This document shows positions 1-9,532 of a stretch of DNA of 64,000 nucleotides, piece after piece; position 1 is the first letter of the stretch, and each line of letters starts with the position of its first letter. The stretch lies in NCBI GenBank assembly GCA_030849945.1, contig JAVDKK010000002.1, positions 1 to 64,000 on the forward strand, written 5' to 3'. A program made the translations under genes and the position numbers. Below the pieces are notes generated by a model, which searched no databases, was not told the DNA's origin, and was given only the letters and a program-made list of their open reading frames with translations. The DNA is from Schauerella fraxinea. GTDB taxonomy: Bacteria > Pseudomonadota > Gammaproteobacteria > Burkholderiales > Burkholderiaceae_B.

Positions 1-3000
1 GTGACCTGAGAGACGGTGCCGTCAACCGACGTAACCGTAAAGACTTCTTGGCGTTGCTCGCCTTGTGCCAACGCTTGGACGTTAGCAGCCGCGTTATTGA
101 GCGTGTAGGTCCACGCGCCATCGGCGCCGATGGAGAACGAACCGTAGGTACCGGCGGTGCCGGCTTGAGCCGTGAAGGTGGCTTGGCCTGCGTCGGCATC
201 GGTGACGGTTAAGGTTCCCGAAGCGGTGGTGGTTTGGTCTTCGGTAACCGTGCCCGTACCTTGGCCGGCGATGACTGCGGCGTCGTTGGTGCCAATGACG
301 GTAACGGTGACTTGCGAGACGGTGCCATCAGCAGACGTGACGGTGAAGATTTCCTGACGTTGCTCGCCCTGTGCCAACGCCTGAACGTTGGCTGCGGCGT
401 TGTTAAGCGTGTAGGTCCATGCGCCGTCGGTGCCGATGGAGAACGAACCGTAGGTGCCGGCCGTGCCGGTTTGTGCCGTAAACGTGGCTTGACCTGCGTC
501 GACGTCCGTCACGGTCAACGTGCCCGAAGCCGTCAACACGCTGTCTTCGGTGACCGTGCCCGTGCCTTGACCTGCAATGACTGCGGCGTCGTTGGTGCCA
601 ATGACCGTGACCGTGACTTGAGATACGGTGCCGTCAGCAGACGTGACCGTGAATACCTCCTGACGTTGCTCACCCAGTCCCAACGCCTGGACGTTGGCGG
701 CTGTGTTGTTCAGCGTGTATGTCCATGCACCATCCGTGCCGATCGAGAAAGCGCCGTACGTTCCAGCAGTCGCGGTTTGTGCATTGAACGTGGCCTGGCC
801 AGCATCAGCGTCGGTCACGGTCAACGTGCGCGAAGCGGTCAATACGCTGTCCTCGGTGACGGTGCCCGTGCTTTGGCCAGCAATGACGGCAATGTCATTC
901 GTACCGATAACGGTGACGGTTACTTGCGAGACGGTGCCGTCGGCCGAGGTGACGGTGAAGATTTCTTGGCGCTGCTCGCCTTGCGCCAACGCTTGGACGT
1001 TGGCGGCGGTGTTGTTCAGCGTGTAGGTCCACGCGCCGTCGGTGCCGATCGAGAATGAACCGTACGTTCCAGCGGTGCCGGTTTGTGCGGTAAACGTGGC
1101 TTGGCCAACATCGGCGTCCGTGACGGTCAACGTGCCGGATGCCGTGGTGATTTGGTCTTCGGTAACTGTGCCCGTACCTTGGCCGGCAATGACAGCCGCG
1201 TCATTGGTGCCAATGACCGTGACCGTGACTTGAGATACGGTGCCGTCAGCAGACGTGACCGTGAATACTTCTTGGCGCTGTTCACCTTGCGCCAACGCCT
1301 GAACGTTAGCGGCAGTGTTGTTGAGCGAGTAGGTCCACGCGCCATCGGTGCCGATGGAGAACGAGCCGTATGTGCCTGCGGTGCCGGTCTGTGCGGTAAA
1401 CGTGGTTTGGCCAGCGTCGGCGTCCGTGACGGTCAACGTGCCCGAAGCATTCAACACACTGTCTTCAGTGACGGTGCCCGTACTTTGGCCGGCGATGACT
1501 GCGGCATCGTTGGTGCCGATAACAGTGACCGTAACTTGCGACACGGTGCCGTCAGCCGAGGTGACGGTAAAGACTTCTTGACGTTGTTCACCTTGCGCCA
1601 GCGCTTGAACGTTGGCAGCCGTGTTATTGAGCGTGTAGGTCCACGCGCCATCGGTGCCGATAGAGAATGAACCGTACGTTCCAGCGGTGCCGGTTTGTGC
1701 GGTAAACGTGGCTTGGCCTGCATCGGCGTCTGTGACGGTCAACGTTCCAGAAGCGGTGGTGATTTGGTCTTCGGTAACCGTGCCAGTGCCCTGGCCAGCG
1801 ATCACTGCTACGTCGTTGGTGCCGATCACTGTGACCGTGACTTGCGAAACCGTGCCGTCAGCGGACGTTACGGTGAAGACTTCCTGACGTTGCTCGCCCT
1901 GTGCCAAGGCTTGAACGTTAGCGGCGGTGTTGTTGAGCGTGTAGGTCCAGGCGCCGTCGGTGCCGATCGAGAAGGCGCCGTACGTGCCGGCAGTGCCGGT
2001 CTGTGCCGTGAACGTGGCTTGGCCCGCGTCCGCGTCGGTGACGGTCAATTGGCCCGAGGCGGTCAACACGCTGTCTTCCGTGACGGTGCCCGTTCCTTGA
2101 CCGGCGATCACTGCGGCGTCGTTGGTTCCGATCACCGTGACGGTGACCTGTGAAACCGTGCCGTCAGCCGACGTGACCGTAAAGACTTCCTGGCGTTGCT
2201 CACCCTGTGCCAACGCTTGAACGTTAGCTGTGGTGTTGTTGAGCGTGTACGTCCATGCACCGTCGGTGCCGATGGAGAACGAACCGTAGGCGCCCGCGGT
2301 GCCGGTTTGAGCCGTGAACGTGGCTTGGCCAGCGTCAGCGTCGGTCACGGTCAACGTGCCCGAAGCGACCAATACGCTGTCCTCGGTGACGGTGCCCGTT
2401 CCTTGACCGGCGATCACTGCGGCGTCGTTGGTTCCGATCACGGTCACGGTAACTTGCGAGACCGTGCCGTCAGTGGACGTTACGGTGAACACCTCTTGAC
2501 GCTGTTCACCTTGTGCCAAGGCTTGAACGTTAGCTGCGGTGTTGTTTAGCGCGTAAGTCCATGCGCCATCAGTGCCGATCGAGAAGGTGCCGTAAGTTCC
2601 GGCTGTACCGGTTTGAGCGGTGAATGCTGCTTGACCAGCATCAGCGTCGGTAACCGTCAACGTGCCGGAGGCATTGGTGACTTGATCTTCAGTGACCGTA
2701 CCGGAGCTCTGTCCGCCGATGACTGCAGCATCGTTGGTGCCAACGACGGTGAGCGTTACTTGCGACACAGTGCCGTCAGCGGACGTGACCGTAAACACTT
2801 CCTGGCGCTGTTCACCTTGCGCCAATGCTTGGACGTTGGCGGCGATGTTGTTCAGGGTATAGGTCCACGCGCCATCGGTGCCGATGGAGAACGAACCGTA
2901 CGTTCCAGCGGTGCCGGTTTGTGCGGTAAACGTGGCTTGGCCTGCATCGGCGTCTGTGACGGTCAACGTGCCCGAAGCGGTGGTGATCTGGTCTTCGGTA

Positions 3001-6000
3001 ACCGTGCCAGTGCCCTGGCCGGCGATGACCGCAGCGTCATTCGTACCGATCACTGTCACAGTGACTTGCGAGACGGTGCCATCAGCTGAGGTGACGGTAA
3101 ATATTTCTTGGCGCTGTTCGCCTTGCGCCAATGCTTGGACGTTGGCTGCCGTGTTGTTGAGCGTGTAGGTCCATGCGCCATCGGTGCCAATCGAGAAGGC
3201 GCCGTACGTGCCCGCGGTACCAGTTTGTGCGGTAAACGTTGCCTGACCAGCATCAGCGTCGGTCACGGTCAATGTGCCCGAAGCAGTCAAGACACTGTCT
3301 TCAGTAACGGTGGCCGTTCCTTGACCAGCGATGACTGCGGCGTCATTGGTGCCGATCACCGTCACGGTGACTTGCGAGACAGTGCCGTCAGCCGAGGTGA
3401 CGGTAAACACTTCTTGACGCTGCTCGCCTTGTGCCAACGCTTGAACGTTAGCTGCGGCGTTATTGAGCGTGTAATTCCATGCGCCATCAGTGCCGATCGA
3501 GAATGCGCCGTACGTGCCGGCAGTGCCGGTCTGTGCCGTGAACGTAGCTTGGCCCGCGTCCGTATCGGTGACGGTCAATTGGCCCGAGGCGGTCAACACG
3601 CTGTCTTCAGTGACCGTGCCCGTTCCTTGACCAGCGATCACAGCAGCGTCGTTGGTGCCGATCACCGTGACGGTGACTTGCGAGACCGTGCCGTCAGCGG
3701 ACGTGACCGTAAAGACTTCCTGGCGTTGCTCACCTTGCGCCAACGCCTGAACGTTAGCAGCCGCGTTGTTGAGCGTGTAGGTCCATGCGCCGTCGGTGCC
3801 GATGGAGAACGAACCGTACGTTCCAGCGGTGGCGGTCTGCGCGGTGAACGTGGCTTGGCCTGCGTCAGCGTCAGTGACAGTCAACGTGCCGGAAGCGGTG
3901 GTGACTTGATCTTCAGTGACGGTACCTGTGCCTTGGCCTGCAATGACGGCAGCGTCGTTGGTGCCGATTACCGTGACGGTGACTTGCGAAACCGTGCCGT
4001 CAACCGAAGTGACGGTGAAGATTTCTTGACGTTGCTCGCCCTGTGCCAACGCCTGAACGTTAGCCGCAGTGTTGTTCAGCGCGTAGGTCCACGCGCCGTC
4101 GGTGCCAATGGAGAACGAGCCGTAGGCGCCCGCAGTGCCGGTTTGAGCCGTGAACGTGGCTTGGCCTGCGTCAGCATCGGTAACGGTCAACGTGCCCGAG
4201 GCAGTGGTGATTCGATCTTCAGTGACCGTACCGGAGCTTTGTCCGCCGATGACTGCAGCATCGTTGGTGCCAACGACGGTAACCGTTACTTGCGACACAG
4301 TGCCATCAGCGGACGTGACCGTGAACACTTCCTGGCGTTGCTCGCCCTGCGCCAATGCTTGAACGTTCGCTGCGGTGTTGTTGAGCGAGTAGGTCCAGGC
4401 GCCGTCGGTGCCGATCGAGAAAGCGCCGTACGTTCCAGCAGTCGCGGTCTGTGCAGTGAACGTGGCCTGGCCAGCATCAGCGTCGATCACGGTCAACGTG
4501 CCCGAAGCGACCAATACGCTGTCCTCGGTGACGGTGCCCGTGCCTTGGCCAGCAATAACGGCAGCGTCATTCGTACCGATCACGGTGACTGTGACTTGGG
4601 AAACCGTGCCGTCAGCAGACGTGACCGTGAACACTTCCTGGCGTTGCTCGCCTTGCGCCAACGCTTGAACGTTAGCTGCAGTGTTGTTCAGCGTGTAGGT
4701 CCAGGCACCGTCGGTGCCGATCGAGAATGAACCGTACGTTCCAGCAGTCGCGGTCTGTGCAGTGAACGTGGCCTGGCCAGCATCAGCGTCGGTCACGGTC
4801 AACGTGCCCGAAGCGGTCAATACGCTGTCCTCGGTGACGGTGCCGGCGCCTTGGCCAGCGATCACCGCGGCGTCGTTGGTGCCGATGACCGTAACAGTGA
4901 CTTGCGAGACGGTACCGTCGGCCGACGTAACGGTGAACACTTCTTGACGTTGTTCACCTTGAGCGAGCGATTGAACGTTAGTTGCGGTGTTATTGAGCGT
5001 GTATGTCCAGCCGCCGTCGGTGCCGATGGAGAAGGCTCCGTAGGTGCCGGCGGTACCGGTTTGAGCGGTGAACGTTGCTTGACCAGCGTCGGCATCGGTG
5101 ACCGTCAACGTGCCAGAGGCCGTGGTGACTCGATCTTCAGTGACGGTACCTGTGCCTTGACCAGCAATGACGGCAGCGTCGTTGGTGCCGATCACCTTCA
5201 CGGTGACTTGCGAGACCGTGCCATCAGCGGACGTGACCGTGAACACTTCTTGGCGTTGTTCGCCTTGCGCCAGTGCTTGAACGTTCGCTGCGGTGTTGTT
5301 GAGCGAGTAAGTCCATGCACCATCAGTGCCGATCGAGAAGGCTCCGTACGTTCCAGCAGTCGCGGTCTGTGCGGTAAACGTTGCTTGACCAGCGTCAGCA
5401 TCGGTGGCGGTTAACGTGCCAGAAGCAGTGGTGATTTGGTCTTCCGTGACGGTGCCCGTACCTTGACCAGCGATGACTGCAGCGTCGTTGGTGCCGATCA
5501 CGGTAACCGTGACTTGCGAGACGGTGCCGTCAGCGGACGTTACGGTAAAGACTTCTTGACGCTGTTCACCTTGCGCCAACGCTTGGACGTTGGCGGCAGT
5601 GTTATTGAGCGTGTAGGTCCACGCGCCATCGGTGCCAATGGAGAACGAACCGTAGGTGCCGGCAGTGCCGGTCTGAGCGGTGAAAGTGGCCTGACCAGCG
5701 TCGGCATCGGTGACGGTCAACGTTCCCGAAGCGGTGGTGATTTGGTCTTCCGTGACTGTGCCCGTGCCTTGACCCGCAATGACAGCTGCGTCGTTGGTAC
5801 CAATCACCGTAACCGTGACTTGCGAGACGGTGCCGTCAGCGGACGTTACGGTAAAGATTTCTTGGCGTTGTTCGCCTTGCGCCAGTGCTTGAACGTTCGC
5901 TGCGGTGTTGTTGAGCGCGTAAGTCCACGCGCCGTCGGTGCCGATCGAGAAGGCACCGTACGTTCCAGCCGTGCCGGTCTGCGCGGTGAACGTGGCTTGG

Positions 6001-9000
6001 CCAGCGTCGGCATCCGTCACGGTCAACGTGCCCGAAGCAGTCAACACACTGTCTTCAGTGACGGTGCCGGCGCTTTGTCCAGCGATCACAGCTGCGTCAT
6101 TCGTACCGATTACGGTGACCGTAACTTGCGAGACGGTGCCGTCAGCCGAAGTGACCGTGAATACTTCCTGACGTTGCTCCCCCTGTGCCAACGCCTGAAC
6201 GTTAGCGGCAGTGTTGTTGAGGGTGTACGTCCATGCACCGTCGGTGCCGATCGAGAACGAGCCGTATACGCCAGCAGTGGCGTTTTGCGCGGTAAATGTG
6301 GCTTGGCCAGCGTCAACGTCCGTGACGGTCAACGTGCCCGAAGCGGTCAGCACACTGTCTTCAGTGACGGAGCCGGCGCTTTGTCCAGCGATCACAGCTG
6401 CGTCATTCGTACCGATTACGGTGACCGTGACTTGCGAGACGGTGCCATCAGCGGAAGTGACCGTGAACACTTCTTGGCGCTGTTCACCTTGCGCTAACGA
6501 TTGAACGTTGGGTGCGGCGTTGTTGAGCGTGTAAGTCCATGCACCGTCGGTGCCGATGGAGAAGGCGCCGTATGTTCCAACCGTGGCGGTTTGAGCCGTA
6601 AACGTGGCTTGGCCAGCATCTGCATCCGTGACGGTCAATGTGCCGGAGGCAGTCAAGACACTGTCTTCAGTAACGGTGCCCGTGCCTTGACCTGCGATCA
6701 CAGCTGCGTCGTTGGTGCCGATCACCGTAACCGTGACTTGCGAGACGGTGCCGTCAGCGGACGTTACGGTAAAGATTTCCTGGCGTTGTTCGCCTTGCGC
6801 CAACGCTTGGACGTTGGCGGCAGTGTTGTTGAGCGTGTAGGTCCAGGCACCGTCAGTGCCGATGGAGAAGGAACCGTACGTTCCAGCGGTGCCGGTCTGT
6901 GCGGTGAACGTGGCTTGGCTCACGTCAGCATCGGTGACGGTCAACGTGCCAGAGGCAGTCAAGACGCTGTCTTCTGTGACAGTACCCGTGCCTTGACCAG
7001 CGATCACAGCCGCGTCGTTGGTGCCGATTACGGTAACCGTTACTTGCGACACAGTGCCGTCAGCCGACGTGACGGTGAATACTTCTTGACGCTGCTCGCC
7101 TTGCGCCAGCGCCTGCACATTGGCCGCAGCGTTGTTCAGCGTGTACGTCCACGCGCCATCAGCACCAATCGAGAACGAACCGTACGTGCCAGCAGTGCCG
7201 GTCTGTGCCGTAAAGGTCGCCTGGCCAGCGTCCGCATCGGCAACGGTCAACGTCCCAGAGGCCGTCAACACGTTGTCTTCCGTGACCGTGCCTGAATCCT
7301 GACCGCCGATAACGGCTGCGTCATTGGTACCGATAACAGTAACCGTGACTTGCGAGACCGTGCCGTCAGCCGACATCACGGTAAAGATTTCCTGGCGTTG
7401 CTCGCCTTGCGCCAACGCCTGCACATTGGCCGCAGCGTTGTTCAGCGCGTACGTCCAGTTGCCGTTGACGTCGATCGAGAAGTTGCCGTACACGCCAGCC
7501 GTGGCGGGCTGGGCGGTGAATACCGCTTGGCCGGCATCGGGGTCGACGATATTGAGTTTGCCCGACGTGGTCGTGTCGGTCGCGTCTTCGATAACGGTGC
7601 CGGCATCGGCGCCCGGTGTGGCGGGGCTAATGACGCCAGCATCGTTGCTGCCATTGACGGTGACCGTCAGCGTTGCGGTCGAGGTTGCGCCATCGGCGTC
7701 ACGAATAACGTACGTGATCTGCGTCGTGGCGGATTCGCCGTCGATAAGGCTGCGGAAGTCGTTGCCCGGTGCAAACGTGTAGGTGCCATCGGCCAGCACG
7801 GTAAACGTACCGCCATTGGAGCCGGCCACGACCACACCGGTGGCGGAAAGTGTTTGTCCACCGACCTGGGTCACCGTGATGGTGTCGCCATCCGGATCGC
7901 GGTCGTTGGTGAGCAGGTTGCCCTGAACCGCTGCCGTTTCGCTACCGATCGCGAAGTCGTCGACAGCAATGGGGCTGGGATTGGAAACCGTCCATGCAAA
8001 GGTTTGCGATACGCTCGCGCCCGTTCCATCCGTTGCGGTGACGACGATGCTGTAGATGCCGTCGCCATTGGCGCCGCCTTGGGAGGCCGAACTCGCCAGG
8101 ATGCCGGAGATCACGCCCGTTGCACCGTTGATCGAGAGGCCGTCGGGCAGACCCGAAGCCGAGTAGGTGAGGGTGTCGCCCGCATCGGGATCGCGGAACT
8201 GGTTGGCAATGCCGACGTTGACGGTGTCGGCATCGGTATTGATTTGGCCCGCCAAGGTGACGCCAGTCGTGAGCACCGGTGCGTCGTTGGTGCCCGTAAT
8301 CGTGACCTGGAGGGTCGCGGTTGACGTCGCGCCGCTCGGATCCGTGATGGTGTATGACACCGTCGTGATGGCGGTGGCGCCGGCGCCGAGGCTTTGGAAA
8401 GCACTGCCCGGCGCAAACGTGTAGGTGCCGTCGCTGGCCACGGTGAAGCTGCCACCGTTGCTGCCAGCCAGGGTGACGGTGCCGTTGGAGAGCGTCAGGC
8501 CATTGACGGAGACGACGCTGATCGTGTCGCCATCGGCATCGCGATCATTAGTGAGAATATTGCCGGTCAAGCCGACGTTTTGCGTGGTGCCGAAGGCGTC
8601 GTTCACCGCGACAGGCGCGGTGTTGACGACGGGCGCGGGCACAGGGGTAACTGGCGTCTCGACCGCCGGGGTGTCGGTGTTGGGTGTATCCGTCGTCGGT
8701 GTGGTGGTGACCGGCGTGTCGGTGGTGGGCGTATCCGTGGCCGGCGTACCCGTGGTCGGCGTAGTCGTGACTGGTGTGGTGGGAGTCGTGGGTGTGGCTG
8801 CAGCCGTCGCTGCACCGCCGTTGCCGAGGTCGCCCAGGGTGATGTTGTCGGCGGCAGGTACGCCCGGCGACGGATATGCCAAGTTCAACGGCGTGGTCGT
8901 CTCGACCACATACAGCAGGCGCGACACATTGCCGCCACCGCCCGAGTCGCCGCCACCGCCGGCTTGCGACACGGCTGCCGTGGGGTCCAACACATCGAAC

Positions 9001-9320
9001 GGATCCTGGCCGGCTTCCAAGGCGGCAATGAGGCGTTCGGTGTCGGTGTCGCCAAGCTGGGCGACTTTGACTTCCGAGGCGTCGCCCGGGATGTCTTCGA
9101 TGTCACCGGTGTAGAGCAGCTCGCGTTCGGCGCCGATGACCACCGGCATGCCGTTTTGCGCCTGGAGCTCGAGTTCCGCTCCGGGGCCTGTGACGATCTC
9201 GCTGTTTACCGGGATCCGCGCACCTTCGTGCAACTCAGTCAGCGATCCATCGCGATTGCGGATCCAGGCTTGACCAGTGAGTTTGACGACGGTAACGGTG
9301 GCGGAAGCAGCGGTGGCCAT
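1..9320 (-). CDS. Giant Bap/LapA-type VCBS-repeat adhesin (C-terminus beyond window)
   Basis: The frame is open from ATG 9320 to the left edge (at least 3,106 codons, no stop). A GGAG motif sits 6-7 nt before the ATG. Residues 1-130 resemble the LapA/BapA retention module, ending in a Gly-rich stretch after TAAV (residues 114-117), which fits the [TAP]AA[GV] motif cut by LapG proteases. A Pro/Thr/Asp-rich linker follows (about residues 165-230), then two cadherin/Ig-like domains with NDRDADGDTI/NDRDPDGDTI motifs flanking a He_PIG-like domain, then 24 VCBS repeats of 102 residues. From known families, such proteins are exported by the adjacent type I system and held at the cell surface to drive biofilm adhesion. 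The C-terminal secretion signal and any RTX repeats would lie outside the window. It is the last gene of the secretion locus. The family call is firm; adhesion as the role is inferred. Confidence 0.93.
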   Translation of the reverse strand, partial: MATAASATVTVVKLTGQAWIRNRDGSLTELHEGARIPVNSEIVTGPGAELELQAQNGMPVVIGAERELLYTGDIEDIPGDASEVKVAQLGDTDTERLIAALEAGQDPFDVLDPTAAVSQAGGGGDSGGGGNVSRLLYVVETTTPLNLAYPSPGVPAADNITLGDLGNGGAATAAATPTTPTTPVTTTPTTGTPATDTPTTDTPVTTTPTTDTPNTDTPAVETPVTPVPAPVVNTAPVAVNDAFGTTQNVGLTGNILTNDRDADGDTISVVSVNGLTLSNGTVTLAGSNGGSFTVASDGTYTFAPGSAFQSLGAGATAITTVSYTITDPSGATSTATLQVTITGTNDAPVLTTGVTLAGQINTDADTVNVGIANQFRDPDAGDTLTYSASGLPDGLSINGATGVISGILASSASQGGANGDGIYSIVVTATDGTGASVSQTFAWTVSNPSPIAVDDFAIGSETAAVQGNLLTNDRDPDGDTITVTQVGGQTLSATGVVVAGSNGGTFTVLADGTYTFAPGNDFRSLIDGESATTQITYVIRDADGATSTATLTVTVNGSNDAGVISPATPGADAGTVIEDATDTTTSGKLNIVDPDAGQAVFTAQPATAGVYGNFSIDVNGNWTYALNNAAANVQALAQGEQRQEIFTVMSADGTVSQVTVTVIGTNDAAVIGGQDSGTVTEDNVLTASGTLTVADADAGQATFTAQTGTAGTYGSFSIGADGAWTYTLNNAAANVQALAQGEQRQEVFTVTSADGTVSQVTVTVIGTNDAAVIAGQGTGTVTEDSVLTASGTLTVTDADVSQATFTAQTGTAGTYGSFSIGTDGAWTYTLNNTAANVQALAQGEQRQEIFTVTSADGTVSQVTVTVIGTNDAAVIAGQGTGTVTEDSVLTASGTLTVTDADAGQATFTAQTATVGTYGAFSIGTDGAWTYTLNNAAPNVQSLAQGEQRQEVFTVTSADGTVSQVTVTVIGTNDAAVIAGQSAGSVTEDSVLTASGTLTVTDVDAGQATFTAQNATAGVYGSFSIGTDGAWTYTLNNTAANVQALAQGEQRQEVFTVTSADGTVSQVTVTVIGTNDAAVIAGQSAGTVTEDSVLTASGTLTVTDADAGQATFTAQTGTAGTYGAFSIGTDGAWTYALNNTAANVQALAQGEQRQEIFTVTSADGTVSQVTVTVIGTNDAAVIAGQGTGTVTEDQITTASGTLTVTDADAGQATFTAQTGTAGTYGSFSIGTDGAWTYTLNNTAANVQALAQGEQRQEVFTVTSADGTVSQVTVTVIGTNDAAVIAGQGTGTVTEDQITTASGTLTATDADAGQATFTAQTATAGTYGAFSIGTDGAWTYSLNNTAANVQALAQGEQRQEVFTVTSADGTVSQVTVKVIGTNDAAVIAGQGTGTVTEDRVTTASGTLTVTDADAGQATFTAQTGTAGTYGAFSIGTDGGWTYTLNNTATNVQSLAQGEQRQEVFTVTSADGTVSQVTVTVIGTNDAAVIAGQGAGTVTEDSVLTASGTLTVTDADAGQATFTAQTATAGTYGSFSIGTDGAWTYTLNNTAANVQALAQGEQRQEVFTVTSADGTVSQVTVTVIGTNDAAVIAGQGTGTVTEDSVLVASGTLTVIDADAGQATFTAQTATAGTYGAFSIGTDGAWTYSLNNTAANVQALAQGEQRQEVFTVTSADGTVSQVTVTVVGTNDAAVIGGQSSGTVTEDRITTASGTLTVTDADAGQATFTAQTGTAGAYGSFSIGTDGAWTYALNNTAANVQALAQGEQRQEIFTVTSVDGTVSQVTVTVIGTNDAAVIAGQGTGTVTEDQVTTASGTLTVTDADAGQATFTAQTATAGTYGSFSIGTDGAWTYTLNNAAANVQALAQGEQRQEVFTVTSADGTVSQVTVTVIGTNDAAVIAGQGTGTVTEDSVLTASGQLTVTDTDAGQATFTAQTGTAGTYGAFSIGTDGAWNYTLNNAAANVQALAQGEQRQEVFTVTSADGTVSQVTVTVIGTNDAAVIAGQGTATVTEDSVLTASGTLTVTDADAGQATFTAQTGTAGTYGAFSIGTDGAWTYTLNNTAANVQALAQGEQRQEIFTVTSADGTVSQVTVTVIGTNDAAVIAGQGTGTVTEDQITTASGTLTVTDADAGQATFTAQTGTAGTYGSFSIGTDGAWTYTLNNIAANVQALAQGEQRQEVFTVTSADGTVSQVTLTVVGTNDAAVIGGQSSGTVTEDQVTNASGTLTVTDADAGQAAFTAQTGTAGTYGTFSIGTDGAWTYALNNTAANVQALAQGEQRQEVFTVTSTDGTVSQVTVTVIGTNDAAVIAGQGTGTVTEDSVLVASGTLTVTDADAGQATFTAQTGTAGAYGSFSIGTDGAWTYTLNNTTANVQALAQGEQRQEVFTVTSADGTVSQVTVTVIGTNDAAVIAGQGTGTVTEDSVLTASGQLTVTDADAGQATFTAQTGTAGTYGAFSIGTDGAWTYTLNNTAANVQALAQGEQRQEVFTVTSADGTVSQVTVTVIGTNDVAVIAGQGTGTVTEDQITTASGTLTVTDADAGQATFTAQTGTAGTYGSFSIGTDGAWTYTLNNTAANVQALAQGEQRQEVFTVTSADGTVSQVTVTVIGTNDAAVIAGQSTGTVTEDSVLNASGTLTVTDADAGQTTFTAQTGTAGTYGSFSIGTDGAWTYSLNNTAANVQALAQGEQRQEVFTVTSADGTVSQVTVTVIGTNDAAVIAGQGTGTVTEDQITTASGTLTVTDADVGQATFTAQTGTAGTYGSFSIGTDGAWTYTLNNTAANVQALAQGEQRQEIFTVTSADGTVSQVTVTVIGTNDIAVIAGQSTGTVTEDSVLTASRTLTVTDADAGQATFNAQTATAGTYGAFSIGTDGAWTYTLNNTAANVQALGLGEQRQEVFTVTSADGTVSQVTVTVIGTNDAAVIAGQGTGTVTEDSVLTASGTLTVTDVDAGQATFTAQTGTAGTYGSFSIGTDGAWTYTLNNAAANVQALAQGEQRQEIFTVTSADGTVSQVTVTVIGTNDAAVIAGQGTGTVTEDQTTTASGTLTVTDADAGQATFTAQAGTAGTYGSFSIGADGAWTYTLNNAAANVQALAQGEQRQEVFTVTSVDGTVSQV
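7..7350 (-). repeat. 24 tandem VCBS repeat units, exact 306-bp period
   Basis: The block coding for SADGTVSQVTVTV recurs at exactly 306-bp steps from about 7353 down to about 9, with no length change in 24 periods, so the frame never shifts. Each unit codes for 102 residues including IGTNDAAVI, TEDxxxTASGTLTV, DADAGQA and GAWTYTLNNA. Units differ mostly at third codon positions. Two subtypes alternate irregularly around the TED motif: TED(S/N)VL(T/N/V), 14 units, and TED(Q/R)(I/V/T)T(T/N), 10 units. The array probably continues left of the window. Confidence 0.97.
8970..8981 (-). other. Putative LapG-type cleavage site (TAAV) in adhesin
   Basis: Codons for Thr114-Ala115-Ala116-Val117 in the context LDPTAAVSQAGGGG. 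In LapA the dialanine TAAG site lies near residue 107, and LapG targets share [TAP]AA[GV]. Position, motif and the following Gly-rich flexible stretch agree. Cleavage itself is inferred; no lapG or lapD gene is in the window. Confidence 0.65.
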
Positions 9321-9532
9321 TAGGCACTCCAGGATTAACCAATATGGATGAGATACTAGTTAGCCGGGTGGCCGATGGCATTGTCCTTAAGGACAGGTCT
9401 GCGGACTTATTTTGTAAGTGTTGGAATTGCCCACGCGATCGTCGCCTTTTTGCCGGCTTTTGGAGTCAAACCAGCCTGCGTAGCGCAAACCGCCGGTCAG
9501 GCAGGTGGTGCCGATCGATATGAACGCCACAT
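9321..9532 (-). promoter_or_regulatory. Adhesin upstream region with 14-bp perfect palindrome
   Basis: The 212-bp spacer separates the regulator gene from the adhesin start. It holds the perfect palindrome TGTCCTTAAGGACA at 9382-9395, 62 bp before the adhesin ATG. That is a plausible operator for the adjacent LuxR-type regulator or another dimeric factor. I could not assign clear -35/-10 boxes. Confidence 0.45.

Noticed and set aside
7..7350. CRISPR-like or satellite DNA
   Set aside because: Units are 306 bp without spacers and stay in one coding frame; they are protein repeats.
172..8455. Many long plus-strand open frames opposite the adhesin, with repeated Arg/Gly/Val-rich products
   Set aside because: They repeat at the same 306-bp period, are in several frames at once and result from the antisense of the VCBS repeats. 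The minus frame is unbroken over 9.3 kb with clear domains.
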